From the NCBI GenBank assembly GCA_032622095.1, contig CP136064.1, forward strand, positions 43,790,989-43,854,988: DNA of 64,000 nucleotides, in the 5' to 3' direction. The stretch comes from Siphonodentalium dalli (lineage: Eukaryota; Mollusca; Scaphopoda; Gadilida; Siphonodentaliidae). The position numbers and the translations under genes were made by a program. Of this stretch, positions 50,665-58,901 are shown one piece after another (the first letter of the stretch is position 1; every line of letters begins with the position of its first letter). The notes under the pieces were generated by a model. The model made no database searches. It had not been told where the DNA came from and saw only the letters and a program-made list of their open reading frames with translations.

Positions 50665-51918
50665 ACTCAAACCGATGTAGTTGTCATGGACTTCTCCAAG
50701 GCCTTTGATAAAGTGGACCATAGCAGACTTCTTCTTAAAATGAGACGACTTGGCATAAACACATCTGTTACTAATTGGATTGCCGCCTTCCTATCACATC
50801 GGACTCAAAAAGTCCAAGTCAATGGAAAAGAATCAAAATTTCTTCCCGTACTATCAGGTGTCCCCCAAGGGTCTGTCCTTGGCCCTTGTCTCTTCTTAAT
50901 CTATATAAATGACCTCCCCACAAACCTCAGCTGTCAGGCCCGCCTCTTCGCAGACGATACTGTTGTGTATTGTGCTATCTCCTCTAAAAATGACTGTACT
51001 ATCCTACAAAATGATCTGCACAAACTTGAAAACTGGGAGAAAGAATGGCTTATGTCATTCAACCCTAGTAAATGCGAAATCATACGAATCGCTCGTAAAG
51101 AAAACCCTATTCTCCATGACTACACACTCCATAACCAATTACTTAAATCAACAGAAACTACAAAATATCTCGGCGTAACCATCTCAAATGACCTATCATG
51201 GAAAACCCACATCACTACCATCACAAATAAAGCCAATGCTACCCTCAGATTCCTAAGACGTAACGTGAGAACAAAAAACTACAAAACAAAAGCCCTTGCC
51301 TACAAAACATATGTTAGACCACAACTAGAATACTGTAGTTCAATATGGGACCCATGGCAGCAGTACCTCTCAGAGAAAGTAGAAATTGTACAGAGACGGG
51401 CTGCACGCTACACTCTAAATAGATACAACTATGGTAGCGACGACAGAGACAGCATAACTGATCTGCTCCACACACGTAATTGGCAAACCCTCCAACAAAG
51501 AAGAATATTCTCTTCTCTAGTCATGCTTTACAAAATCCGCCATCAAGATGTAGACATCTCCCTACCATTTGTGCCTACTAGGGGCCACAAGTTCCTCCGT
51601 ACTGCTAAAGCTGACAGAAACTATCTCGAAGCTTTCTTTTTTCCACGCACAATCATAAATTGGAACAAACTCCCCCGTGACATATTCTTAAACTGCCACA
51701 ACACGGACAGTTTCAAATCTGAACTCACAAAACACATGTTCCCACCTGTAAACAAACAGACAGCTTCTAAATAGTATGAAGCTCCAGTATACATGTATTT
51801 TAATAAATTATCAAAATAACCAAAAAAAATATGCTTTTATGTTTTTAAATCTCATGCGCCTCCACATAATCCTCAGCACATTGAGGGCGATGGAGTACCA
51901 AGTAGATGTAGATGTAGC
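50665..51918 (+). mobile_element. 5'-truncated CR1/Jockey-like LINE
   Basis: Homology starts in the reverse transcriptase palm at about 50665, just after an in-frame TAG, and continues through the ORF2 stop into a 140-bp 3' UTR. That UTR ends in a short GTAGAT repeat tail (51903-51918), as usual for this LINE group. The endonuclease and the first RT motifs are missing, the normal result of incomplete target-primed reverse transcription. The open frame suggests recent insertion. Confidence 0.85.
50686..51774 (+). CDS. Non-LTR retrotransposon reverse transcriptase, C-terminal part
   Basis: The 362-residue open frame is the second half of a LINE ORF2, which makes cDNA from the element's RNA at a nicked target site. 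Visible motifs are M-D-F-S-K-A-F-D-K-V at the start (RT motif with a catalytic Asp), S-G-V-P-Q-G-S-V-L-G-P at residues 57-67, and the catalytic F-A-D-D box at 88-91. Then K-Y-L-G-V follows near 160 and the 'thumb' Y-V-R-P-Q-L-E-Y-C motif near 212. The end has W-N-K-L-P and F-K-S-E-L-T-K-H, typical of CR1/Jockey-type ORF2. A full ORF2 is roughly 900-1000 residues, so this copy lacks the endonuclease and cannot move by itself. The ATG is internal to the original ORF and is not a native start. Confidence 0.85.
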   Translation: MDFSKAFDKVDHSRLLLKMRRLGINTSVTNWIAAFLSHRTQKVQVNGKESKFLPVLSGVPQGSVLGPCLFLIYINDLPTNLSCQARLFADDTVVYCAISSKNDCTILQNDLHKLENWEKEWLMSFNPSKCEIIRIARKENPILHDYTLHNQLLKSTETTKYLGVTISNDLSWKTHITTITNKANATLRFLRRNVRTKNYKTKALAYKTYVRPQLEYCSSIWDPWQQYLSEKVEIVQRRAARYTLNRYNYGSDDRDSITDLLHTRNWQTLQQRRIFSSLVMLYKIRHQDVDISLPFVPTRGHKFLRTAKADRNYLEAFFFPRTIINWNKLPRDIFLNCHNTDSFKSELTKHMFPPVNKQTASK

Positions 51919-52565
51919 TCAGTTCACCGAAAATAGCTGCTTTCAATAGTGTAAACGCCCGTTATTTTTTCGGAGGTTATATATCATCTTGTCCCGTCCA
52001 TGTACAACCATAATCCACACAGTGCTGACAATATTCCAGGTTATTGAGAAGCCAGTTAGGTCCAATTATCACACACAAAAATATGTTGATGAATTTCAGA
52101 GAAGTTACTTCCCTAATCTTAAATCCACCCAGCGAGCGAACAACGTACCTAAACTGGCATATACTACAACATGTAAGCCCAGTCCGATCCCAACATAAAA
52201 TGTCTAAGTCTGATGTTTGTTTGTCTCTTCGTCCATGTTTATATACTGTAAAAAATCTCAATCGTATCAACTTGAAGTGGCTGGACGCCGCCATTTTATC
52301 GAGATCGGCTAGTACCAAATGAATTATCACGTGATGCCATCACGTGGGTAACACTTGGGTACCGAGATCGCGCTAGTGCCAAATGAATTATCACGCGATG
52401 CCATCACGTGGCTAACATTCAGGTTCTGAGAGTGGATAGTACCAACATGGTGTGGTACTATATCAATTTTTAGAACCATATTCTTCTCAATACCTGTTGG
52501 TCTGGTACTATCAGACATATTGGTACTACCTTAGTACCTATATGGCTTATTATTTCTAAGTGTGC
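51919..52565. repeat. 62-bp tandem duplication and GGTACT-rich remnant
   Basis: 'ACCAAATGAATTATCACGTG' starts two adjacent units (about 52314 and 52376) of about 62 bp. Downstream to 52565, GGTACT/AGTACC half-sites and an inverted 'TTTCTAAGTGTGC' end recall the 47.2-kb element. The rest (51919-52300) shows nothing. Confidence 0.5.
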
Positions 52566-52698
52566 ATGTCTGGGTTAGAATCTACGCCGACCTCGTCTAG
52601 CCCAGATTTCGATGTTCTTATCAACGACCTAACCATGTTATTGTTGTTGTTGACTTCCGCTTTTCAATGTATGCTGAATGAGAGCTCTGGTCAACAAC
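52566..52698. other. Flank of the Polinton
   Basis: Short unique-looking sequence between the GGTACT remnant and the palindrome; no feature seen. Confidence 0.3.
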
Positions 52699-52707
52699 AG
52701 TAGTAAT

Positions 52708-52927
52708 GGGGGGCACTATGGTCCAGTACCCATCAGTGGGGGGCACTATAGCCCAGTACCCATCAGTGGGGGGCACTATAGCCCAGTACCCATCAGTGGG
52801 GGGCACTATAGCCCACTACTGGGCTATAGTGCCCCCCACTGATGGGTACTGGGCTATAGTGCCCCCCACTGATGGGTACTGGGCTATAGTGCCCCCCACT
52901 GATGGGTACTGGGCCATAGTTCCCCCC
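52708..52927. repeat. 220-bp palindrome of inverted 30-bp repeats (putative Polinton terminus)
   Basis: A 30-base unit ('CAGTGGGGGGCACTATAGCC' plus 'CAGTACCCAT') repeats about 3.5 times, then the same number in reverse complement, around the 4-base loop CTAC at 52816-52819. Arms of about 108 bp differ at only about two positions, plus divergence at the outer tips. It lies just outside the last Polinton gene. It could be the element's terminal repeat, a hairpin-type end, or an unrelated inverted minisatellite. Confidence 0.85.
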
Positions 52928-53275
52928 TGAGGATAGATATTCCTGTCATTGATGTGATATTTCTGATCGGAAAAAATGAAAATGGACTTAGACATTTTTT
53001 CATTACTAATTTAAAGTTTGTATAATTCTGACCAGAGATGACACATCGACACGAACAGAATCAAATGGTGGGGGTCCTACAGTGAAAACGATTTTGTTGA
53101 AATTTATCATTTTATTTTTCAAAAACAAGAACAAGAACAATGAACAATAATATATTATTATACATCAATAATATTAAAAAAGAACAATAATTTATGTACA
53201 AAACAAGGTCTCAGATTTGAAGAAACTTAATTGAACATCCTACAACATCCTACGCTGAATCAATAACAAAAGAGT
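52928..53275 (-). other. Polinton subterminal non-coding region
   Basis: AT-rich and without a gene. On the minus strand an AATAAA at 53111-53116 lies about 160 bp beyond the protease stop and could serve as the polyadenylation signal of the last gene(s). No second inverted copy of this stretch is in the window. Confidence 0.5.
53111..53116 (-). terminator. Possible polyadenylation signal (AATAAA)
   Basis: Canonical hexamer downstream of the leftmost Polinton gene on its strand, in a U-rich setting. Not tested. Confidence 0.35.
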
Positions 53276-53842
53276 CTATTTTGTGGAGTTGTTGACACAT
53301 TCGTTGTTATCTGGTCGTCGTCTTCTTTGCGTTGTATGTATATCAGCCGTCGATGTCCTGGTGAAGTTTAATTCAACAGCAAATTTTGCTTTTCTGTATA
53401 ATCGACCATAGTGCTTTCCAAACCATCGAACTATTGTTCTGTCATTCTTGAAGAAATCCCGAGAATTGAATAATATTTTCATCCTCTTTCCTTTCATCAT
53501 GTGGTGGAGTGCGAATATACAATATAATCCACACACATTTGTCGCACGATGTTGATATCGTGTTGTATTCATAGTCCATGCTGATGAGTTCCTTTTTATG
53601 AATGGTAACATATATCGTCTCAGTGGTGGTAGTCCAAATGAGTCGAAGTATACAGCTGATCTTCCCTTGAATAACATCAATGTCCAGTGTTCTCCTGGCT
53701 GATCCGATGAGTGCGTGTTCACAATATATGCTTGAATATGCTGTGGTTTCTTCTCTGGTAACAGATCTCTAGCACAAACATGTGTGTTAAGTTTACACAA
53801 CCAGGAATTGTCCAGAATATATTGAAGTTCAGCTGTCTGCAT
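53276..53842 (-). CDS. PRO: Polinton adenain/Ulp1-like cysteine protease
   Basis: A 188-residue protein of the adenovirus-type (C5/C48) protease family, which in viral relatives cleaves capsid and core precursors during maturation. The catalytic set is in order and complete: His52 (G-E-H-W), Asp67 (Y-F-D-S-F-G), oxyanion Gln97 (R-Y-Q-H) and nucleophile Cys104 (V-C-G-L-Y-C). Length is typical. The start ATG overlaps the last 14 bases of the upstream gene, in line with the compact layout. It is the last gene of the cassette. No stop or frameshift is seen, so the active site appears intact. Confidence 0.9.
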   Translation of the reverse strand: MQTAELQYILDNSWLCKLNTHVCARDLLPEKKPQHIQAYIVNTHSSDQPGEHWTLMLFKGRSAVYFDSFGLPPLRRYMLPFIKRNSSAWTMNTTRYQHRATNVCGLYCIFALHHMMKGKRMKILFNSRDFFKNDRTIVRWFGKHYGRLYRKAKFAVELNFTRTSTADIHTTQRRRRPDNNECVNNSTK

Positions 53843-54287
53843 CGTTGTAATTCTCTTTGACTCGCTGTGACCACATCAGAGTCCACTCTGCGTCTAATTT
53901 TTTGCGGTTGAGCTCCAAACTGTTTCTCAGATGATCATACATGATGAATGCTTCGAACTTCTCCTTGATGTGTGGGTTTAACCACATCAGCTTCGGGAAC
54001 CATCTTTCCCAAACATTGTATATGTCAAGTTTAATCAGCGCTAAGTCGATAAACTGGTTTGTCCAATCATCAGTTGTAGAGAACAAACACAGAACATGTT
54101 CACGTTGGCTAGGATGTTCTATTTTACATCCTTCACAGTTTGCTGACACTTCCTTGCGAATAAGTTCTTGTAGTTCTTCAATCATAGCGTTGTTGAGTGT
54201 GTCCAAGATCAGGTTCCATCTCGGAGCAAAGTTTTGTGAACGTTGGTATTCTTCATAGTAGTTCCATAGCTGTGTTGTGAGCTCCAT
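53829..54287 (-). CDS. Polinton small Cys-rich protein, function unknown
   Basis: 152 residues. A C-E-G-C motif followed by I-E-H-P-S-Q-R-E-H and then C gives a possible zinc-binding Cys2-His-Cys cluster at about residues 51-67. The rest is helical and charged, with several Trp. A gene with this 'CEGC..HPSQ..H' core next to the protease and capsid genes recurs in Polintons and adintoviruses, from memory of the family; its job is not known. It begins one base after the major capsid stop and overlaps the protease start by 14 bases. Confidence 0.75.
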   Translation of the reverse strand: MELTTQLWNYYEEYQRSQNFAPRWNLILDTLNNAMIEELQELIRKEVSANCEGCKIEHPSQREHVLCLFSTTDDWTNQFIDLALIKLDIYNVWERWFPKLMWLNPHIKEKFEAFIMYDHLRNSLELNRKKLDAEWTLMWSQRVKENYNDADS

Positions 54288-54288
54288 C

Positions 54289-54777
54289 CTAATAGTCAGT
54301 AAGCACTTCTCTCAAAGCTGTGATCTCTATTTCACTGTCGAATTCAGCATACACCAAAACGTTGACGGCTGTAGTGAGAGCTGTCAAGAACTGAAGCTCC
54401 AAACGCAGGTTCCCTGTCTTTATAGGATGTAGATGTCCCTCGTCACTTCCTTGGTCCGGTGTCAAGTCGAAACCCCACAAACAATATCCATTCATATATT
54501 CTTTTAAATTAATGCCAATTGATTTGTTAACACCAAACATTCCTAAAGATTGATACAAAGATAAATATGATCTGAGACATTGTTTTGTTGCGAAGTTTGG
54601 TTCAAATGGACGGTTATGTATTGTATGACCGTCTTGACTAACTTCCAATTTATTCAAACTGAAATGTTTGAAGTGGAATGGATTGGTACCCAAATCTCCA
54701 TTCATATCTTTATTTTCGACCAACGCAATAAAAATTCTCTTTGGTAATTGTCCTTGAAATAAGTGGTCTTCAATTTT
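54289..54777 (-). CDS. MCP: Polinton major capsid protein, C-terminal part after in-frame TAA
   Basis: This is the continuation of the capsid frame beyond the stop at 54778-54780, in the same frame and without a gap, ending at the stop 54289-54291. It reads on with capsid-like beta-rich text, including L-R-L-E-L-Q-F and V-N-V-L-V-Y-A-E-F-D, typical of the second jelly-roll domain. No good ATG lies near its beginning, so it would not be made efficiently on its own. It is best read as the second half of one interrupted gene. Confidence 0.8.
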   Translation of the reverse strand, partial: KIEDHLFQGQLPKRIFIALVENKDMNGDLGTNPFHFKHFSLNKLEVSQDGHTIHNRPFEPNFATKQCLRSYLSLYQSLGMFGVNKSIGINLKEYMNGYCLWGFDLTPDQGSDEGHLHPIKTGNLRLELQFLTALTTAVNVLVYAEFDSEIEITALREVLTDY

Positions 54778-55593
54778 TTATCTAAGTCCAGTACTAATTG
54801 TGAAAGTTTTTATTTCTACTCGTCTGATAGGTAGTTTCATTTTTGACTGGGCAATTTCTTGATTTAATTTATTTGAGACCGCTGGAAAGAGACTAACTGT
54901 TCTGACATGGAACACTGCTGATTCGAAAACAATTTGTCCATCCTCGGAGCCAATGAGGCAAAATTTTGATGGTGATCTGTTTAATCTGATACGAATTTCA
55001 ATTCCATTTGGTAAATATTTTTCTTGAAGAAACAGATCGGTGTGTAAGCGTCCGCATAGTTCAACAAATTTACTACCAGTGATCAAACTTTCTCTAGAAG
55101 TTAATCCAGCATTAGCACCACCTTTGATGCTCTCTTCAAATTGTTCTGCTGTATCGCCATACCACATTTCTAAATTTGCTAATTGATTATCTTTATATTC
55201 TTGAGAGTATCCCAACAGATTTTCGAAATATGCTCGGTATGGGTAAGTGTCAGAATTCGAAGTTATCAATTTGTTGTTCAAGTAAACATCGATACTGCTG
55301 AACATGCTATGAAAGAAATTGTTAACAGGTGCTAATTCCGTAGCAGCTACCAAATTAGTTCCATCTTTTTTTGTAATTTTGAATTTCACATAAAGATAAG
55401 ATTGATTAATATCTGTCCACTTTTCGGTTTGAGATGGTATGACAAACTCTATCGGAGCAGAATTATTCAGCGGTGCAATAGGATGATTTTCGATCCACTG
55501 CGATTCTGACATTGTAGCCACCGTTGGTGGAACATGTGTTATATCAAGTTCCGATTTATTGCATTCGCATGATCCATTTACCATTTGTGCCAT
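54778..55593 (-). CDS. MCP: Polinton major capsid protein, N-terminal part (interrupted)
   Basis: The N-terminal 271 residues belong to a double-jelly-roll major capsid (hexon-like) protein, which in relatives forms trimeric capsomers of an icosahedral shell. Family marks are P-V-N-N-F-F-H-S-M-F-S near residue 88, D-V-Y-L-N-N-K-L, D-T-Y-P-Y-R-A-Y-F-E-N-L-L-G-Y near 115, and the W-Y-G-D motif. An in-frame TAA follows residue 271 and the frame then continues for 162 more codons (see next entry). Together they span about 434 codons, a plausible family length. The start ATG lies two bases after the stop of the upstream core-like gene. The stop may be decay, a sequencing error or a read-through site; nothing here decides it. 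Confidence 0.9.
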   Translation of the reverse strand: MAQMVNGSCECNKSELDITHVPPTVATMSESQWIENHPIAPLNNSAPIEFVIPSQTEKWTDINQSYLYVKFKITKKDGTNLVAATELAPVNNFFHSMFSSIDVYLNNKLITSNSDTYPYRAYFENLLGYSQEYKDNQLANLEMWYGDTAEQFEESIKGGANAGLTSRESLITGSKFVELCGRLHTDLFLQEKYLPNGIEIRIRLNRSPSKFCLIGSEDGQIVFESAVFHVRTVSLFPAVSNKLNQEIAQSKMKLPIRRVEIKTFTISTGLR

Positions 55594-55595
55594 GA

Positions 55596-55970
55596 TTAAT
55601 CAAAAATATCAAGAGCTCGACTGCTAGGATGATTTTTCGACTGACTTTTTCGGCGTTTGACAGCTGAATGATTCATTTTTGAAGTCGCTACTCTTTTTCT
55701 AGGTTTTTTTCTCGAGTTCAAAATTTGATTTTTAGCTTGTGTGCCAAAAGATTTTAAAGCTTTTTTACCTTCAGACATCAACGCTTCTTTCGGACTTTTA
55801 CCTTGATTAATAATTTCATCTGCAACACCAAAAGTGTGTTTTTTCGCAAGTTGTAAAGCTGTCCGACCAAGCGGTTTTAGAAATGGTATAGCAGATCTCA
55901 TAACTGATTTGAAAATTGAACCAATACCATTACCATATTGCCGTGGTACGCCTCTATACACGGGGAACAT
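55596..55970 (-). CDS. Polinton small basic core-like protein
   Basis: 124 residues, strongly basic. The N-terminal half has Gly/Ala-rich amphipathic text (F-L-K-P-L-G-R-T-A-L, H-T-F-G-V-A-D-E-I) and the C-terminal half carries nuclear-localisation-like clusters (R-K-K-P-R-K-R, K-R-R-K). Adintoviruses and Polintons have a similar protein just before the major capsid gene. By position and composition it resembles adenovirus core or membrane-active minor proteins, and DNA condensation or endosome escape has been suggested. Function here is inferred from position and composition only. Confidence 0.7.
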   Translation of the reverse strand: MFPVYRGVPRQYGNGIGSIFKSVMRSAIPFLKPLGRTALQLAKKHTFGVADEIINQGKSPKEALMSEGKKALKSFGTQAKNQILNSRKKPRKRVATSKMNHSAVKRRKSQSKNHPSSRALDIFD

Positions 55971-55975
55971 TGTTT

Positions 55976-56827
55976 TTAGAACTCCTCTCGTTTTCTGAAA
56001 TGTAGCTTCACCAAAGACTTACCACCGATAAACTGAATTGATTTTCCTGTGTCGCCACTTATATTTACACTAATTTTGTCAAAGTATGACTTTGAAACTG
56101 GAACATAATGTAAATTTAAAAATTCATGTTTTACATGTAATCCGTCGATATCTCTTTTACTTCTGAAAGAAACAACTCGTAAAATTTGTACTTCAACATT
56201 TCCAACAAATGTGTAATCGGCAATATCAGAATAAACAAACATTAGATTATGACCAACATTCAAATCTACACCAAACGGAAATCTATTATTTGAATAAAAA
56301 TCTTCAGAAGCGTTTTCAGTTTTGTAACCCAACTTGTGCAAAAGACATTGTGGTAATTCAATTCCTAGTTTTGTGTTACTTAAACTCTTGCGAATAATTT
56401 TCACACGTTTTGTACCTTTTGAGTACCCGATGTGAAATCCGTATTCGTTTTGCATTGCTTCTCCAAGTGTTTCATCAATTACATCTTGCATTGTATCAAC
56501 TAAATCTGTCGCAGAGGTATACGAACCATTTTGTATCTGTATTTCAAGTGCATGAACGCCATCAGGTCTCCTAAATATCTTTTCTTCAAAACGATTTTGA
56601 AGAACAGACAGTAATATTGCATCAGTTGTAATCAAATTGAATTTACACGAATCCCCTGTAACATTGTATGTTTCTGAAGGTGTTATCAGTTCGGCTAATG
56701 CAACTTCCCATTTTTCTTTATCAATTTGAACTGGTTTTGGTAATTGTACAGTAAAACAACATTGAGTATTGTTTGGATACATTACCATCGAACTGTCGCT
56801 CGGAATTGTAATGTAGAAAGGATTCAT
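55976..56827 (-). CDS. mCP: Polinton penton-like minor capsid protein
   Basis: About 283 residues from the chosen ATG. The N-terminal M-N-P-F-Y-I-T-I-P-S-D-S-S and the W-E-V-A-L-A-E-L near residue 40 are hallmarks of the Polinton/adintovirus penton (single jelly-roll) family, thought to occupy the fivefold vertices of the capsid. The frame is open further upstream to 56899, but without an ATG. The ATG at 56825-56827 shares an ATGA overlap with the stop of the upstream gene, a strong reason to prefer it. The frame is uninterrupted. Confidence 0.85.
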   Translation of the reverse strand: MNPFYITIPSDSSMVMYPNNTQCCFTVQLPKPVQIDKEKWEVALAELITPSETYNVTGDSCKFNLITTDAILLSVLQNRFEEKIFRRPDGVHALEIQIQNGSYTSATDLVDTMQDVIDETLGEAMQNEYGFHIGYSKGTKRVKIIRKSLSNTKLGIELPQCLLHKLGYKTENASEDFYSNNRFPFGVDLNVGHNLMFVYSDIADYTFVGNVEVQILRVVSFRSKRDIDGLHVKHEFLNLHYVPVSKSYFDKISVNISGDTGKSIQFIGGKSLVKLHFRKREEF

Positions 56828-57087
56828 ACTTTCAAAATTTCTGCCGGCTGATTTTTCAAATATTTCAAACGCGGTGTTGGTAAAATGTACCCCAAACAAC
56901 TACTGAGTAAAATTAACCACAGTTCGTTATTTTCACTTTGTAAACTTAAATGAACAATTGCTGTAGCGATTATACCAACAATTATAATAATTTGTGTAAA
57001 ATATGTTACTTGATTTTTTGCAATTTTTTCTCCACAGATTTGAAATTGTGATGGAGCATCGAGACCAACTGAACCATTTTGAGACAT
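56824..57087 (-). CDS. Polinton two-transmembrane small protein
   Basis: From the ATG at 57085-57087 it has 87 residues and starts M-S-Q-N-G-S-V-G-L-D-A-P-S-Q-F. Two hydrophobic segments follow (Y-F-T-Q-I-I-I-I-V-G-I-I-A-T-A-I-V and L-W-L-I-L-L-S-S-C-L-G-Y-I-L), then a P-T-P-R-L-K tail. A small gene with 'LDAPSQF.ICG' and two TM helices recurs in animal Polintons; its role is unknown, and a virion membrane or viroporin-like role is only a guess. The upstream frame extends to 57222 into the integrase gene, but the inner ATG starts 11 bases beyond the integrase stop and fits better. The stop overlaps the next ATG (ATGA). Confidence 0.75.
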   Translation of the reverse strand: MSQNGSVGLDAPSQFQICGEKIAKNQVTYFTQIIIIVGIIATAIVHLSLQSENNELWLILLSSCLGYILPTPRLKYLKNQPAEILKV

Positions 57088-57097
57088 GTTAAAAGTT

Positions 57098-58192
57098 TTA
57101 TACCAAATTTGTGGCAGGTATCCAACTGTCAAATTTTTTAGGATAACCAGCCCAATGAACTTTAATTTCTCTAACTGATTTACCAGCAACTTTTCTTGAA
57201 CGTTTACCAACAACTGATTCAATTTCGTAAACTTTATTATCTTTTATATGTTGAATTTCTTTACCATAAAATGATCCTGCGATGTTTTCACCATCTAAAT
57301 CTACTAATTTGTAAGTTAATGGTGTACTTTTACAAACTCTACTAATTTTGAAAATTTCTTTTGTCCAATTTGGAAGATATCCTTTATCAAAAGTTCTCTT
57401 TGTTTTATTTATTCTAACAAAATCTCCAACTTTCAACATCTTATCTTTTTTCGTTTTTAACTTTCCATATAGATTTCTGGAAACTTCAATTTCATTTTCT
57501 CGAGTTACTAAAACTGGTGCCATCTTAATACTTCTATGAAAACTTTTGTTGTAAGAATTCACAAAATCGTGCAAAACATCAACGTATTTCAAAGTTTGAT
57601 TATGTGTAAAATATTTCCACATCTTTGTTTTCAATGTCCGTTGAAAACGTTCAACTATACTTGCTTTTGTCTCTGGATTCTCTGTTGTGAAAAAATGAAT
57701 TTTCTTAGATTTCAAAAATTGTAAAAATAATTTATTTTTGAATTCTGAACCTTTGTCAGATTGAAATGAAGCTGGTTTTCGTTTTGATGATTTTAGAATT
57801 TTCTGAAATGTTTTAACTAAAGTTTTACCAGTTTTATCTTTAATTTTTTCAACCCATGCAAATTTTGAGAACACATCAATAACACAAAGTAAATATCTGT
57901 AATTGTCATTGTGCTTTTGCAAAGTTTGCAAATCTGCCAGATCAGCTTGCCACTGAATATCAATTCCTGCAACAATAGTTTTACGTCTGCGAAATTTCCG
58001 AACAATTGGTTTGTGCAAAGTATATGTTTTTTGCCATTGTAACCATTTTTTAACATCTGAAAGTTTAATTTTGTTATTTGTTTCTTTTGCGTTTTTAAAA
58101 AGTTGATTTGCTCCACTGAAACCACCAACTTCTTTTGGATTGTAGTAAATTTCAGTTAGAAGTTTGTCAAATTTTATGTAAGTGAGGACCAT
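57098..58192 (-). CDS. INT: Polinton integrase (DDE, chromodomain)
   Basis: 364 residues of the retroviral-type integrase family, which inserts the element's ends into target DNA with a short duplication. The catalytic core shows Asp84 (W-Q-A-D-L), Asp146 (F-Q-S-D-K-G-S-E-F) and Glu181 (S-I-V-E-R-F-Q-R-T-L-K); the D146-E181 spacing is 35, the classic D35E. A helical N-terminal part precedes it. The last 50 residues form a chromodomain (Y-E-I-E-S-V-V, then V-H-W-A-G-Y and D-S-W-I-P), which usually guides integration to modified chromatin. The start overlaps the upstream gene by 19 bases. All catalytic residues are present and the frame is intact. Confidence 0.92.
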   Translation of the reverse strand: MVLTYIKFDKLLTEIYYNPKEVGGFSGANQLFKNAKETNNKIKLSDVKKWLQWQKTYTLHKPIVRKFRRRKTIVAGIDIQWQADLADLQTLQKHNDNYRYLLCVIDVFSKFAWVEKIKDKTGKTLVKTFQKILKSSKRKPASFQSDKGSEFKNKLFLQFLKSKKIHFFTTENPETKASIVERFQRTLKTKMWKYFTHNQTLKYVDVLHDFVNSYNKSFHRSIKMAPVLVTRENEIEVSRNLYGKLKTKKDKMLKVGDFVRINKTKRTFDKGYLPNWTKEIFKISRVCKSTPLTYKLVDLDGENIAGSFYGKEIQHIKDNKVYEIESVVGKRSRKVAGKSVREIKVHWAGYPKKFDSWIPATNLV

Positions 58193-58881
58193 CCTTTCAA
58201 AATAGTTTTTCTGGTTTCTGGTGTTAAAATATCAACTGAACGTTTTCTTGACTTGCCACTGATAGGAGTTGCATGAGGTGTATGAAACTCATCACCAGTG
58301 TGACCTTTTAAATGTCTTTGCATCCACAGCCATCGATCCCTGTTACCTACATAATCTTGTGGTATATTAAGTTCCCCCAATCCACGTAGGAATGTTTCAT
58401 AACCAACTGGGTTAAAACCTTTTCGGTGACGAACAACATCGTTTATCAAATCAATTATATTTGATCCAGTAACTGTTTCTGTTCCATAAATTAATTGTCC
58501 ACGATCATCCCATCTAAGTTTAGGATTAGTTGACAACAATGATAAAATTTGTTGTGCTTTACCACGAAATTTAGATGGCACATTTTCCAATATATGGTCA
58601 CTCATTTTCCCAAAGTTTTCAGATAACTTTTGTTCAGGTAATCTGAATTTTGAATTTAAAGATTTTTGTGAAGTTTTCAATTTGTACAAATTTTCTCCAA
58701 ATAACTGTGACTTTTCTGATTCAGAAATATTTTTATCATAAACTGATTTCAATTCTTTGTAAGAATCTGAAACATTTGAAATTGCAGGATCAGGAGGTAA
58801 TTGAGGTTTATTCATTTCTGACATTTCCCATTGTTTGAAATCTTCCAACATTCTGAATGGTACAATAACCATTTTCTTCAT
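58174..58881 (-). CDS. Polinton protein of unknown function (235 aa)
   Basis: Starts M-K-K-M-V-I-V-P-F-R-M-L-E and has a charged coiled-coil-like N-terminal half. A globular part follows with L-R-W-D-D-R-G-Q-L-I-Y and V-V-R-H-R-K-G-F-N-P-V-G-Y-E-T-F-L-R-G-L, then a basic tail (S-R-K-R-S). The 'KMV.VP.R.LE' start and the 'G...F...L..L..P...I.N' core recur in proteins next to Polinton integrases and in stand-alone copies in cnidarian and mollusc genomes. The function is not established. It overlaps the integrase start by 19 bases, so the two may be co-expressed. Confidence 0.75.
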   Translation of the reverse strand: MKKMVIVPFRMLEDFKQWEMSEMNKPQLPPDPAISNVSDSYKELKSVYDKNISESEKSQLFGENLYKLKTSQKSLNSKFRLPEQKLSENFGKMSDHILENVPSKFRGKAQQILSLLSTNPKLRWDDRGQLIYGTETVTGSNIIDLINDVVRHRKGFNPVGYETFLRGLGELNIPQDYVGNRDRWLWMQRHLKGHTGDEFHTPHATPISGKSRKRSVDILTPETRKTILKGWSSLT

Positions 58882-58901
58882 ATTTATTTGAGATTTAGTT
58901 T

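Noticed and set aside
52706-52930. Frame with perfectly repeated G-T-I-A-Q-Y-P-S-V-G peptides
   Set aside because: It follows from the inverted 30-bp repeat, whose unit length is a multiple of three. There is no start context or extension.
54289-54777. Treating the second capsid piece as a separate gene, or as a frameshift product
   Set aside because: It is in the same frame as the upstream part with only a TAA between, it has no suitable start codon, and its text continues the capsid fold.
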